From contig NZ_JALFCU010000085.1 in NCBI RefSeq assembly GCF_022771645.1, forward strand, positions 5,683 through 69,682: a DNA stretch of 64,000 nt, given 5' to 3'. This DNA is from Selenomonas sp. (GTDB taxonomy: Bacteria > Bacillota > Negativicutes > Selenomonadales > Selenomonadaceae). Every line of letters begins with the position of its first letter. The first letter of the stretch is position 1. Positions 44,600 through 53,751 of this stretch are shown one piece after another. Under the pieces are notes generated by a model. That model was not told where the DNA came from. It saw nothing but the letters and a program-made list of their open reading frames with translations, and made no database searches. The translations under genes were made by a program, and so were the position numbers.

Positions 44600-46732
44600 A
44601 TGCCGATGGAAACGAGTGCGGTCGGCATCCGTCCTGTCAACCGTCCGGCTGCGCCGGGCGGCGTTGACGGTGTCGGGCGGCGTGGCGGCGAGAGCGCGTC
44701 CGCCGGCTTCCGCCCGCAGACGAACGTATCAATCGAGAACGCCATCGAGGACATGGCGGGCATCCTTTCGAAGATTTCGACGGCGGAGATGGAGAACGTC
44801 GAGAAGATGCCGGCGGACTTGCAGAAGGTCATCGAAAACGTCATGAAGCAGGCGTTTTCGTTCGACGAGACGCTCGGCTCCGGCCTCGGCAGCACAATGG
44901 AGAGCCAGCGCTTTTCCATGGAGCAGCTGACGTCCGTCGCGCGCACGCTGCTGCAGATGGGCGCGCTCGCGGAAAAAGGCTACGACGTGAATATCAGCGA
45001 CGGCCTGCAATCGCTCCTGACGAACCTCAAGGCCGCTGTGACGCAAGAGCCGGGCGGGCAGGCACTCGAGCCCGTGCTGCTCCTCAAGGCGGCGTTCGGC
45101 CTCATCAATGGCAAGGAAGCGAGCAGCCTGCCGCAAACACTCCAGCAGTTCATCGCTTCGATGCAAGCGGGCGGCGGGCAAGGCATGGCACAGCAGCCCA
45201 CGGAAACGATGGCGTTTTTGCAGAAACTCGTGCAATACTTCATGCCGCGCGGCGCGGATGCGGCGATGCTGAACGCCGCGCAGCAGGCCGTGCAGGAGCA
45301 GGGGCAAACGGCGCAAGGCACGATGCCGCAGGCCATGGCAGGCGGGCAGGCGGCCGCAGAAGGACAGGCGGCGAACGGGCAGACGGCTTTGCCGGGCGGT
45401 GCAGGGACAGCGGCGCAAGCGCAAACGGCAGCGGGCGCGCAAAATGGACAAGCCTTGCCGAACGGGCAAAGCGCGTTGCAAGGCCAGCCGACCGTGCAAG
45501 GGCAAGCAGCAGAGCAGATGATGCAAAGGCAAGGCATCCAGCAGAGTGCTGCACAAGGCCAGGCACAGGGCCAGCCCGCGGTGATGCAGGGGCAGCCGGC
45601 GGAAAGCCAGCTGGCGCCGCAGGGCCAGTCGGCAGGAACGGCCACGGCACAGAACAGCGCACAACCCGCGCAGGGGCAGGGCGCGGCGAGCCTTGCGAAT
45701 GGAACGGGCGGCGCGAACGCATCGGCGATGCCGAACGGCGCGAACTCGTCGAATCCCTCGAATCCGTCGAACACAACGAGCATGACGAACGCAGCGAATG
45801 GACAGGCCGCGCCGAATCCTGCGAATACCGCCGAGGGGAACGTTGCATCGCAGGAGCAGCATGCTGGCGCGGAAGCCGGCCGTGCGGACGCGCAAGTGCA
45901 ACAGCAGGCCGCACAAGCCGCGCGCCAAGGCACGCAGCCGATGGTGCAAGACCCTGCGTCGACCATGACGATGACAGCACGCGAGGCGAAGGAATTCCTC
46001 ATGTCGCAGCCCATCCAGAACACGCAGGAAGCCATGCAGACGATGAAGCAACTCGCGCGGGCGTTCCTCGCGCGGGGCGAGATTTCGCCGGCGGACGCGC
46101 AAGCGCTCCAGTCGTTTGCCGACAGCGGCAACGCGGCACTCCCGCCGAAGGAAGCGCGCCAGCTTGAAACGCTGCTGCGCGTCGTGCAGCAGAACATCCC
46201 CGCGACGATCCAGCAGGCCGCCGTGCAGCAGAACATTCCCGAGCTGCCGCGCCTCTGGGCGTTTATGCAGCTTTCCGATCTCGCCGTCACGAAGCGCCTT
46301 TCCGGCCGCCAGCTCAAGAAAGCGGCGAAAGACATCGCGGAGTTCATTTTTTCCATGCGCGGCTCGATGGAGGGCGACCATGCGGTCCAGCAGGGGCAGC
46401 GCTCCATGAACTTCATGATGCCGATGTACCTCGGCGAGAATGAAAAAAGTTATCCCGCGTACATCCATGTTTACGACGAGACGCAGGAGGACAAGGAGAC
46501 GGGCATCCCGAAGAAAGAAACGTGGCTGCGTCTCTGCGTGCTGACGGAAAACCTCGGCGCAGTCGAGCTCACATGCCGCGTCTACGAGCACGAGCACCTC
46601 GACATGCGCATCATTTTCGCAAACCAGGAGGCCTCGCAGGAATTCCGCAGCTACGTGCCGGAACTGCGCCGCTCGATGCGCGGATCGAAGCTCAAATTGG
46701 AGGACGTCGCCATCGGGGCGCCAGGCGTATGA
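44600..46732 (+). CDS. FliK/YlqG-like low-complexity protein
   Basis: This is a 710-residue protein. Residues ~40-215 are helical; ~215-460 is a Gln/Ala/Gly/Asn-rich low-complexity part (GQAAEGQ- and NPSNPS-like runs); ~590-700 resembles the C-terminal domain of flagellar hook-length control proteins (WLRLCVLTENLGAVELTCRV). Its place after rnhB matches ylqG in B. subtilis. The YlqH/FlhB-like partner that follows there is missing here. No signal peptide is seen. The function is unknown; a FliK-like ruler role is only a possibility. Confidence 0.72.
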   Translation: MPMETSAVGIRPVNRPAAPGGVDGVGRRGGESASAGFRPQTNVSIENAIEDMAGILSKISTAEMENVEKMPADLQKVIENVMKQAFSFDETLGSGLGSTMESQRFSMEQLTSVARTLLQMGALAEKGYDVNISDGLQSLLTNLKAAVTQEPGGQALEPVLLLKAAFGLINGKEASSLPQTLQQFIASMQAGGGQGMAQQPTETMAFLQKLVQYFMPRGADAAMLNAAQQAVQEQGQTAQGTMPQAMAGGQAAAEGQAANGQTALPGGAGTAAQAQTAAGAQNGQALPNGQSALQGQPTVQGQAAEQMMQRQGIQQSAAQGQAQGQPAVMQGQPAESQLAPQGQSAGTATAQNSAQPAQGQGAASLANGTGGANASAMPNGANSSNPSNPSNTTSMTNAANGQAAPNPANTAEGNVASQEQHAGAEAGRADAQVQQQAAQAARQGTQPMVQDPASTMTMTAREAKEFLMSQPIQNTQEAMQTMKQLARAFLARGEISPADAQALQSFADSGNAALPPKEARQLETLLRVVQQNIPATIQQAAVQQNIPELPRLWAFMQLSDLAVTKRLSGRQLKKAAKDIAEFIFSMRGSMEGDHAVQQGQRSMNFMMPMYLGENEKSYPAYIHVYDETQEDKETGIPKKETWLRLCVLTENLGAVELTCRVYEHEHLDMRIIFANQEASQEFRSYVPELRRSMRGSKLKLEDVAIGAPGV

Positions 46733-46740
46733 AAAATAAA

Positions 46741-46769
46741 AAAACCGGCTCATGCGAGCCGATTTTTTT
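46741..46769. terminator. Bidirectional terminator between FliK-like and MATE genes
   Basis: CGGCTC-ATGC-GAGCCG with A run on the left and seven T on the right; serves both converging genes. Confidence 0.8.
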
Positions 46770-48105
46770 ATATCCTGAGATGTTTCAGATGCAAACGGTA
46801 AAGGGAGATGATCAAGATGTCTGCAACGATCCAGCTGATGGGGAAGAGCACCATGAGGTTCGAAAAGACCGGGTGCGTCGGGAAGTACCACCAGACGCCT
46901 GCGAGGCGGACGCCGCAGACGGAGATGAGCGTCGCGATGGCCGGCGCGAGCGAGACGCCGTAGCCCCTGAGCGCGCCGGAGCAGATGTCAAAGCCCGTGC
47001 AGAGAATCTCGGGCAGGACGACGTATTCGATGCGCGTGACGGCGTTTTCGATGACGACGGGATTCGTCGAGAAGAAGCCGAGCATTGGCTGCATGAACGC
47101 GTAGATGAGCGTACCGAGCACGATCATCGTGATGGCCGTCAGCACGGCACAGTCGCGCGTGACCTCGCGGCAGCGGGCGAACTGGCGTGCGCCGTAGTTC
47201 TGCCCGACGAACGTCGTGCAGGCCTGCTGGAAGCCGACGGTGAAGCAATACATGTTGATCTCGATCGTGAACGCGGCAGCCGAAGCTGCCATGACCTCAG
47301 GGCCGAGGCTGTTGATGGCGTTCTGGATGACGAGGTTCGCGATGCAGAACACCATGCCCTGGAGTGCGGCGGGAAGGCCAATGCGGAGACACTTTGCGAG
47401 TTCGCCAACGTGGATGCGCAAGAGGCCAAGTTCGAGATGCAGGATGCCCGTCGCGCGCAGCATGTGGCGCACGAGATGGAGCGCGCAGACGAGATACGAC
47501 AGCACCGTCGCCGCCGCGACACCTGCCGTGCCCCAGTCGAACAGGAGCACGAATGCGAGGTCAAGCACGATGTTCAGCACGCTCGCGAGGATGAGCGCAT
47601 AGAGTGGCGTCTGTGCGTCGCCGCGGCTGCGGAGGATGGCAGCTGCAAAATTGTAGAGCGAAAGGAACGGCATGCCCACGAGGAAGATGCGCAGGTAGAT
47701 TTCCGCCGCCTCCTGCACGGCGGCCGGCACGGCGAGCGCGTCGAGCGCCCACGCGACCGGCAGCTGCCCGAGCACGGCGATGGCGACGCCGATGAGCAGG
47801 GAGAACAGCAGCGCCGTGTGGATCGTGCGCGTCGCCTCCTTCAGCCGACGCGCGCCGATGTACTGCGCGATGACGACATTCGCGCCGAGCGACACGCCGA
47901 GCAGCAGCGCGACAATCAAGCTGATGATCGTGACGTTGTTGCCGACGGCCGCCATCGCTGCCGTCCCCTCGAACCGCCCGAGCACCATCGTATCCGTCGC
48001 ATTAAAGAGCTGTTCGAGGATGCCCGTGACCGCGATGGGCAGGGAAAAGGCCAAGAGCTCGCGATATAAAGGCCCCGAGAGCATATTGACATTGCGTGCA
48101 GGCAT
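46768..48105 (-). CDS. MATE-family multidrug efflux protein
   Basis: This 445-residue protein has 12 membrane segments and typical MATE marks: SLPIAVTGILEQLFNATDTMVLGR at the start, GANVVIAQYIGARR, and the repeated half with FVGQNYGARQ. It exports cations or drugs using Na+ or H+. ATG 48105 follows GGGAGGA; the longer frame to 48177 overlaps the neighbouring gene and is unlikely. Confidence 0.93.
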   Translation of the reverse strand: MPARNVNMLSGPLYRELLAFSLPIAVTGILEQLFNATDTMVLGRFEGTAAMAAVGNNVTIISLIVALLLGVSLGANVVIAQYIGARRLKEATRTIHTALLFSLLIGVAIAVLGQLPVAWALDALAVPAAVQEAAEIYLRIFLVGMPFLSLYNFAAAILRSRGDAQTPLYALILASVLNIVLDLAFVLLFDWGTAGVAAATVLSYLVCALHLVRHMLRATGILHLELGLLRIHVGELAKCLRIGLPAALQGMVFCIANLVIQNAINSLGPEVMAASAAAFTIEINMYCFTVGFQQACTTFVGQNYGARQFARCREVTRDCAVLTAITMIVLGTLIYAFMQPMLGFFSTNPVVIENAVTRIEYVVLPEILCTGFDICSGALRGYGVSLAPAIATLISVCGVRLAGVWWYFPTHPVFSNLMVLFPISWIVADILIISLYRLHLKHLRI

Positions 48106-48149
48106 AGAAATCCTCCCTTCAAAAAAAATTGTTGGTTTGTTTGCTGAGT

Positions 48150-49082
48150 TTAGCGGATGCCCTTTTCTTTTCCCCACGCACTAATTTTCTGATACAGCGG
48201 TACATCGACGTGATATTTTTCGGCAAGCGCTGCCACTCGGTCGACGAGCCCTGCAAATTCTGATCTCCCGCCCGCCGCGACATCGCGTTGCATCGACGTC
48301 GTGAGGTTCAGTGCGGAGGCGTCCATGATCTTGCAGCCTTCGGCGACGGGCTCGCGGGAGAACTGCACGCCCATGGCAGAGCCTAGCGCTTTGACTTCTT
48401 TCACGAGCTCCACGAAGGTCTCTCGCGCGCGGCCACCGGGCTGCATGTCGCCACTGACAGCGTTTTCGTACAGGCCGCACGCTCCCATCGGCGAGACGAA
48501 TGCGAATTTTTGCAGCGCATCGCGGCGGATGTCATCAGAGAAGTGCGCTGAGATGCCCGCCGCACGCAGGATTTTTTCAACCTCCTGCGCCTTCAGCGCG
48601 AGGCGGTCATCCTGCCCGGGGCGGAAGCCGAAGAACACACGCAGGATTTTCCCGCTCTGCGATATGACGCCCGGCGCCTCGCGCAGCGCCCAGATGTAGA
48701 TGCAGCCATCGAGGCACGTCAGGCCAGGCAAATCCTTTTGCATGACTTCGCCTGTGCCGAAGACGTTGAGAATCGGGATGATGAGCGTGTCCGGCCCGGC
48801 CACGCGCCGCGCGAGCGCGACGGCGTCCGCGATGCTGTAGTATTTCACGCAGACGAGCAAGACGTCCGGTGTGTCGTTGTACGCGTCTGCCGTGCAAGCA
48901 CGGAACTCTGACGGCGCAACGTGGATGTCATCGGCAACGTCGCGATGGATCGTGAGGCCGTCCGTCTGCATGGCTGCGAGGTGCGCGCCGCGCGCGAGCA
49001 CCGTGACATCCGCGCCCGACTGGATGAGATAGCCCGCGAGGCAGCCGCCCGTGCCGCCCGCGCCGAGAATCGCAAATTTCAT
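48150..49082 (-). CDS. 2-dehydropantoate 2-reductase (ketopantoate reductase family)
   Basis: This 310-residue protein has a Rossmann start KFAILGAGGTGGCLAGYLIQ, then LLVCVKYYSIADAV, and a C-terminal helical domain with TTSMQRDVAAGGRSE, which fits the conserved S-M-xx-D of the family. It reduces ketopantoate to pantoate with NADPH in pantothenate synthesis. No panB or panC is nearby, and the family has members with other substrates, so panE is not assigned firmly. Confidence 0.85.
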   Translation of the reverse strand: MKFAILGAGGTGGCLAGYLIQSGADVTVLARGAHLAAMQTDGLTIHRDVADDIHVAPSEFRACTADAYNDTPDVLLVCVKYYSIADAVALARRVAGPDTLIIPILNVFGTGEVMQKDLPGLTCLDGCIYIWALREAPGVISQSGKILRVFFGFRPGQDDRLALKAQEVEKILRAAGISAHFSDDIRRDALQKFAFVSPMGACGLYENAVSGDMQPGGRARETFVELVKEVKALGSAMGVQFSREPVAEGCKIMDASALNLTTSMQRDVAAGGRSEFAGLVDRVAALAEKYHVDVPLYQKISAWGKEKGIR

Positions 49083-49149
49083 GGAAAACCCTCCCGTGAT
49101 GAAAAATTGGCTTCATTCTACCAAGGAAGCATGAGAAAACGCTAGGATT

Positions 49150-49178
49150 TTGACAACCTATGGTAAGATGGATATGTC
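49150..49178 (+). promoter_or_regulatory. Possible promoter of metal-binding lipoprotein gene
   Basis: TTGACA (49150-49155), 17-nt spacer, weak TATGTC (49173-49178). Confidence 0.4.
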
Positions 49179-49210
49179 AGCAAGCTTTCGACAAACAGGA
49201 GGGAGATTCC

Positions 49211-50113
49211 TTGCTCATCAAAAAAATCATGTGCGCGCTGCTCGCCATCCTGACGCTCGCGTTCGCGGGCTGCGGCGGGCAGCCCGCCGCGCAAAAGCAA
49301 ACGAACGACGGCGCGTTCCACATCGTGACGTCGTTCTATCCCATCTACATCGACGTCATCAACCTGACGGACGGCGTCGACGGCGTGACCGTCACGAACA
49401 TGACGAAGCCGCAGACGGGCTGCCTGCACGACTACCAGCTCACGACGGAAGACATGAAGACGCTCGAATCCGCCGACGCCTTCGTCGTCAACGGCGCGGG
49501 CATGGAGAGCTTTCTTGACAAGGTGGTCAAGATGCAGGACGGCATGATCGTCGTCGACGCCTCGCGCGGCATCGACTTGCTCGAGGAAGACGGCGAGGCG
49601 AACCCGCACGTCTGGCTCAGCATCACGAAAAACATCGAGCAGGTCAAAAACATCCGCGACCAGCTGAAAGCTGCCGACCCCGCACACGCTGATGCGTATG
49701 AAAAAAATGCGGAGGCGTATCTTGGAAAGCTCGAAGCATTGAAGAAAGAAATGCACGCAGAGCTCGATGGCGTTCCGCATAAGGACATCGTGACATTCCA
49801 CGAGGCGTTCCCGTACTTTGCGGACGAGTTTGGCCTCAATATCATCGGCGTCATCGAGCGCGAGCCCGGTGCCGACCCGACGCCCGCCGAGCTCGAAGAG
49901 ACAATCGCACAGGTGCGCGCACTGCCCGTGAAAGTCCTCTTCACCGAGCCGCAGTACTCGCCTGCCGCCGCCGAGACCATCGCCCGCGAGACGGGCGCAA
50001 AGATCTATGAGCTCGACCCCGTCGTGACGGGCGAGGCGACGCCGGCCGCGAAAGACGCCTACCTCGACGCCATGCGGAAAAACATGAAGACGCTGAAGCA
50101 AGCGCTGCAGTAA
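49211..50113 (+). CDS. ZnuA/TroA-type metal-binding lipoprotein
   Basis: This 300-residue solute-binding protein of ABC metal uptake has a lipoprotein signal ending in LAFAGC. Candidate metal ligands are His in GCLHDYQLT, NPHVWLS and FHEAFPYFADEFG, in the order usual for zinc or manganese binders. TTG 49211 is chosen because GGAGGG lies just upstream and the signal then begins MLIKKIM. No permease or ATPase gene lies beside it, so it must work with a transporter encoded elsewhere. Confidence 0.88.
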   Translation: MLIKKIMCALLAILTLAFAGCGGQPAAQKQTNDGAFHIVTSFYPIYIDVINLTDGVDGVTVTNMTKPQTGCLHDYQLTTEDMKTLESADAFVVNGAGMESFLDKVVKMQDGMIVVDASRGIDLLEEDGEANPHVWLSITKNIEQVKNIRDQLKAADPAHADAYEKNAEAYLGKLEALKKEMHAELDGVPHKDIVTFHEAFPYFADEFGLNIIGVIEREPGADPTPAELEETIAQVRALPVKVLFTEPQYSPAAAETIARETGAKIYELDPVVTGEATPAAKDAYLDAMRKNMKTLKQALQ

Positions 50114-50123
50114 AAAAATAGGC

Positions 50124-50161
50124 AACAAGAAAGCCGCTCCCGAAGGAGCGGCTTTCTTGTT
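50124..50161. terminator. Bidirectional terminator
   Basis: A 17-bp perfect stem (50124-50140 with 50145-50161) with CGAA loop; serves the ZnuA-like and aldolase genes. Confidence 0.9.
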
Positions 50162-50186
50162 GTCGAAACACAGAGGCGTGTGTCGA

Positions 50187-51185
50187 TTATTTGTTTGCGT
50201 TGACGAGCGCCATGATCTCATCGGCGCGGCCGTCGGAGCCGAGGACGTCTTTGATCTTGTGCTCGACGAGCTCCTTGATGTAGGAGCGGCCGTCCGCGAC
50301 GTACTGGCGCGGATCGAAGTGGCCCGGATTCGCGACGAAGTGCTCGCGGATGCCGGCCGTCATGGCGAGACGGAGGTCGGAGTCGATGTTGATCTTGCAG
50401 ACCGCAGACTTCGCAGCACGGCGGAGCTGATCCTCCGGGATGCCGACAGCGTCATCGAGCTTGCCGCCGTTCGCGTTGATGATCTTGACATATTTCGGGA
50501 TAACGGAGGATGCGCCATGGAGGACGATCGGGAACTCCGGAATCTTCTTCTCGATTTCGGCGAGGATGTCGAAACGGAGCTCAGGCGGGACGAGGACGCC
50601 GTCCGCGTTGCGCGTGCACTGCTCCGGCTTGAACTTGAATGCGCCATGGCTCGTGCCGATGGCGATGGCGAGGGAGTCGACGCCCGTCTCTTTGACGAAC
50701 TCTTCGACTTCTTCCGGCTGCGTGTAGGCAGCGTCGTGAGCCGCAACCTTGACATCATCTTCGATGCCGGCGAGCTTGCCGAGCTCAGCCTCGACGACGA
50801 CGCCGTGCTCATGCGCGTACGCGACAACTTCCTGCGTGCGCTTGATGTTCTCTTTGAACTCGTACTTCGAGCCATCGTACATGACGGACGTGAAGCCGTC
50901 GTCGATGCACGCTTTGCACGTCTCGAAGTCCGGGCCGTGATCGAGATGCAGGGCGACAGGGATGTCGTTGACCTCGAGCGCCGCAAGGACGAGATGACGG
51001 AGATACGGACCCTTTGCATATTTGCGGGCGCCGGCGGATGCCTGGAGGATGACCGGGGAATTCAGTTCAGCCGCAGCTTCCGTGATCCCCTGGACGATCT
51101 CCATGTTGTTGACGTTGAAAGCGCCGATGGCGTAGCCGCCCTCGTAAGCTTTCTTGAACATTTCTTTCGTTCCAACCAATGGCAT
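50187..51185 (-). CDS. fba: Class II fructose-1,6-bisphosphate aldolase
   Basis: This 332-residue zinc-dependent aldolase has GAFNVNNMEIVQGI, metal/substrate motifs HLDHGPDFETCKACIDDGFT, EAELGKLAG, GTSHGAFKF and VLHGASSV. It cleaves fructose-1,6-bisphosphate in glycolysis and runs in reverse in gluconeogenesis. GGGGG lies upstream of the ATG. It is monocistronic with its own promoter. Confidence 0.95.
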   Translation of the reverse strand: MPLVGTKEMFKKAYEGGYAIGAFNVNNMEIVQGITEAAAELNSPVILQASAGARKYAKGPYLRHLVLAALEVNDIPVALHLDHGPDFETCKACIDDGFTSVMYDGSKYEFKENIKRTQEVVAYAHEHGVVVEAELGKLAGIEDDVKVAAHDAAYTQPEEVEEFVKETGVDSLAIAIGTSHGAFKFKPEQCTRNADGVLVPPELRFDILAEIEKKIPEFPIVLHGASSVIPKYVKIINANGGKLDDAVGIPEDQLRRAAKSAVCKINIDSDLRLAMTAGIREHFVANPGHFDPRQYVADGRSYIKELVEHKIKDVLGSDGRADEIMALVNANK

Positions 51186-51238
51186 TTTTACATTACCCCC
51201 TAGTAAAATCTGTTCACTCAGAACAATGAACTACATGA

Positions 51239-51268
51239 ATTATACCATAAAAAGCGCGATGGTGTATA
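51239..51268 (-). promoter_or_regulatory. Extended -10 promoter of fba
   Basis: On the minus strand: TATACA, 18-nt spacer, TGGTATAAT (consensus -10 with TG extension). Confidence 0.65.
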
Positions 51269-51283
51269 GAGGGATGGCACTTT

Positions 51284-52243
51284 TTATTGAAAATCTTTGA
51301 GCGTTTCCGTTCCGATTGCGTCGAAAAACGCGAGAACGCGCTGAAAATCGTCGGGCGGCGGCGCGACGATCGCGACGTCCGCGCCCGTGATCGGATGGTG
51401 GAACGTCAGCCGCGCGGCGTGGAGTGCCTGGCGAGCGATGAGCGGGCTTGCGTCCCCATAGAGATCATCGCCTAACAGCGGACAGCCGAGCGCGGCGAGA
51501 TGCACGCGGATCTGATGCGTGCGGCCGGTCTCGAGCTGGAGCCGCACGAGCGAGAGCGCGGGATGCGCGTCGGTCGCGTCCGTCTCTGCGAGCACGGTGT
51601 AATGCGTGCGCGCGGACTTGCCGCCGTTTTCTATAGGCACGACAGCCTGTTCGACCGTGCTGCCGGGCCGCCTGCCGAGCGGCGCGTCGATCCACGCTTC
51701 GCGCTCGGGAAGTTTCCCGCAGGCGATGGCGAGGTATTCACGGTGGAACAATTTAATTGTGCCGTTTTTCGTAAGCATATGCTGGAGCTCCGGCCGCTTT
51801 GCGATGAGCACGAGGCCCGTCGTGTCGCGATCGAGGCGGTGGAGCGGATGGAAGCGGTACGGCAAGCCCTTTTCTTCATAATAACCGAGAATCGCGTTCG
51901 CGAGCGTGCCGTTCGGATGGACGTAGAGCGGATGGACGAGCATGCCCGTGGGCTTGTTGACGGCCAAGAGGTCGTCGTCCTCATAGCGGATGTCGAGCGG
52001 CACGTGCTCGGGGACGACGGGGAACTTCGCGGGATTCGGCGGCTTTTCCGTCGTGAACGTCAGCACGTCGCCCGTATGGACGCGCGTGTGCTTGCCGTGC
52101 GCGGGCGCGCCGTTGCAATGGAAGTCGCCTGTGTGTTTCACGCGCTTCCATTGGGACTTCGAGATACCGTAGCGGTGGAGGAGATACGTTTCTGCGGAGA
52201 GCTCCGTCTCGCCCTCGCGGAGCTGGACAACGACGCGCGTCAT
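51284..52243 (-). CDS. RluA/RluD-family RNA pseudouridine synthase
   Basis: This 319-residue protein has an S4-like N-terminus (LLHRYGISKSQWKRVKHTG) and a catalytic domain with HRLDRDTTGLVLIAK, whose Asp is the nucleophile, then LETGRTHQIRVHLAALGCP. It isomerises uridine in 23S rRNA or tRNA; the exact site cannot be read from sequence. ATG 52243 overlaps the stop of the upstream permease gene, so the two form an operon; the frame is open further upstream only as an overlap. Confidence 0.9.
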   Translation of the reverse strand: MTRVVVQLREGETELSAETYLLHRYGISKSQWKRVKHTGDFHCNGAPAHGKHTRVHTGDVLTFTTEKPPNPAKFPVVPEHVPLDIRYEDDDLLAVNKPTGMLVHPLYVHPNGTLANAILGYYEEKGLPYRFHPLHRLDRDTTGLVLIAKRPELQHMLTKNGTIKLFHREYLAIACGKLPEREAWIDAPLGRRPGSTVEQAVVPIENGGKSARTHYTVLAETDATDAHPALSLVRLQLETGRTHQIRVHLAALGCPLLGDDLYGDASPLIARQALHAARLTFHHPITGADVAIVAPPPDDFQRVLAFFDAIGTETLKDFQ

Positions 52244-53541
52244 TCGTGATGCAGGTCGCCCGTCGCCTGTTCGTTCGCCTTCGACGCCGGCGCGAACGGC
52301 TCGCCGCGCAGGCGCGCGATGCAGCGGAACGTGAGCGAGAGCAGGATGGCGACGATCGTCGCGAGCGCCATGCCTTTCAGCGTGACCGTGCCGATCGTGA
52401 TGCTCGCCGTCGAAACGCCGATGCCCATGACGATGGACGTCAGGAGGAGGTTCATCGGCTGGTCGTAGTCGACTTTCGCCTCGACGAGGATGCGGATGCC
52501 CGAGGCGGCGATGAGGCCGAACAGCAGCATGGACACGCCGCCCATGACGGGCGCGGGGATGCTCTGGATGAGCGCCGCGAGCTTGCCGAGGCATGAGAGG
52601 AGGATGGCGAAGCACGCCGCGCCGCCGATGACCCACGTCGAGAAGACGCGCGTGATGGCGAGCACGCCGATGTTCTCGCCGTACGTCGTGTTCGGCGTCG
52701 AGCCAAAGAAGCCCGAGATGATGGTCGAGAGGCCGTTGCCGAAGATGGAGCGGTCGAGACCCGGGTCTTTCGTGAGGTTCGAACCGACGATGTTGCCCGT
52801 GACGATGAGATGGCCGATGTGCTCGGCGATGACGACGAGCGATGCAGGCAAAATTATCAGGATCGCGCCAGGCTCGAAGACGGGATGATAGAACGTCGGC
52901 AGCGCGAACCACGGCGCGCTCGCGACGAGCGACCAGTCGACGATGCCGCAGGCGGCTGCGATGATGTAGCCGGAGACGACGCCGATGAGGATCGGGATGA
53001 TCGAGAGGAAGCCTTTGAACGCGACGGATGCGACGATCGTGATGGCGAGCGTGAGGATCGAGACGGTGATCGTCGTCATGTCCGGCGTCTCAGCCGTCAG
53101 GCCGGCCATGCCTGCGGCCGTCGGCATGAGCTCGAGGCCGATGACAGCGACGATGGCGCCCATGGACGCCGGCGGGAAGATGACGTCGATCCAGTTCGTG
53201 CCGATGGCGCGGATGAGCAGGCCGACAGCGCAGAACACGCAGCCGACGATGATGAAGCCGCCGAGCGCGGCCTCATAGCTGTACTGCGCGAGCACGAGGA
53301 ACACGGGCGAGAGGAACGCGAAGCTCGAGCCGAGGTATGCAGGAATCTTTCCTTTGCAGAGCACGAGGTAGAGGAGCGTGCCGATGCCGTTGAAGAGCAG
53401 GATCGTCGCCGGGTTCACATGGAACAGGATCGGTACGAGCACCGTCGAGCCGAACATCGCGAAGAGATGTTGCAGCGAGAGCGGGATGGTTTCGAGGAGC
53501 GGCAGCCGTTCCCCGACGCCGATAGCGCGTCGTTCTTTCAT
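52240..53541 (-). CDS. Uracil/xanthine permease (NCS2 family)
   Basis: This 433-residue protein has about 14 membrane segments. Family marks: TIPLSLQHLFAMFGSTVLVP, AYLGSSFAFLSPV, FGSTPNTTYGENIGVLAIT and VMGGVSMLLFGLIAASG. It matches the UraA branch, which takes up uracil with protons. GGAGG precedes the ATG. I looked for a PyrR-type attenuator in the 200-bp upstream gap and saw none. Confidence 0.92.
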   Translation of the reverse strand: MKERRAIGVGERLPLLETIPLSLQHLFAMFGSTVLVPILFHVNPATILLFNGIGTLLYLVLCKGKIPAYLGSSFAFLSPVFLVLAQYSYEAALGGFIIVGCVFCAVGLLIRAIGTNWIDVIFPPASMGAIVAVIGLELMPTAAGMAGLTAETPDMTTITVSILTLAITIVASVAFKGFLSIIPILIGVVSGYIIAAACGIVDWSLVASAPWFALPTFYHPVFEPGAILIILPASLVVIAEHIGHLIVTGNIVGSNLTKDPGLDRSIFGNGLSTIISGFFGSTPNTTYGENIGVLAITRVFSTWVIGGAACFAILLSCLGKLAALIQSIPAPVMGGVSMLLFGLIAASGIRILVEAKVDYDQPMNLLLTSIVMGIGVSTASITIGTVTLKGMALATIVAILLSLTFRCIARLRGEPFAPASKANEQATGDLHHE

Positions 53542-53667
53542 AATAAAGAAGCCTCCAATCAGATGAGTTCAAAACTTCGTTTACGCTACCATAAAAGAGG
53601 ACATTTGTCCAGAAAGAAATCATGCCCTGTCACAGTGAACAAAAATCCACAAATTTGCGCCATCGGG

Positions 53668-53696
53668 TAGACAGACAGGGGAGAAATATGTATAAT
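53668..53696 (+). promoter_or_regulatory. Promoter of lysC
   Basis: TAGACA (53668-53673), 17-nt spacer, TATAAT (53691-53696). The leader is only ~50 nt, too short for a lysine riboswitch. Confidence 0.7.
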
Positions 53697-53751
53697 AGCG
53701 TTAATTGATTGCCTACAACAAGACAAGGAATCATCGGAGGAGAAGTATGGC

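Noticed and set aside
45290..45900. Repetitive DNA in the FliK-like gene as a possible CRISPR or tandem repeat array
   Set aside because: Repeats are short, irregular Gln/Ala/Gly codons in one open frame; no constant repeat or spacer length.
51284..52912. RluA-type gene starting far upstream as a 542-residue protein
   Set aside because: The extra part is the antisense-like/other-frame overlap of the uracil permease gene; ATG 52243 fits the family.
53542..53751. Lysine riboswitch before lysC or PyrR attenuator before the uracil permease
   Set aside because: The lysC leader is ~50 nt, too short for an L-box, and no anti-terminator/terminator pair was seen on either strand.
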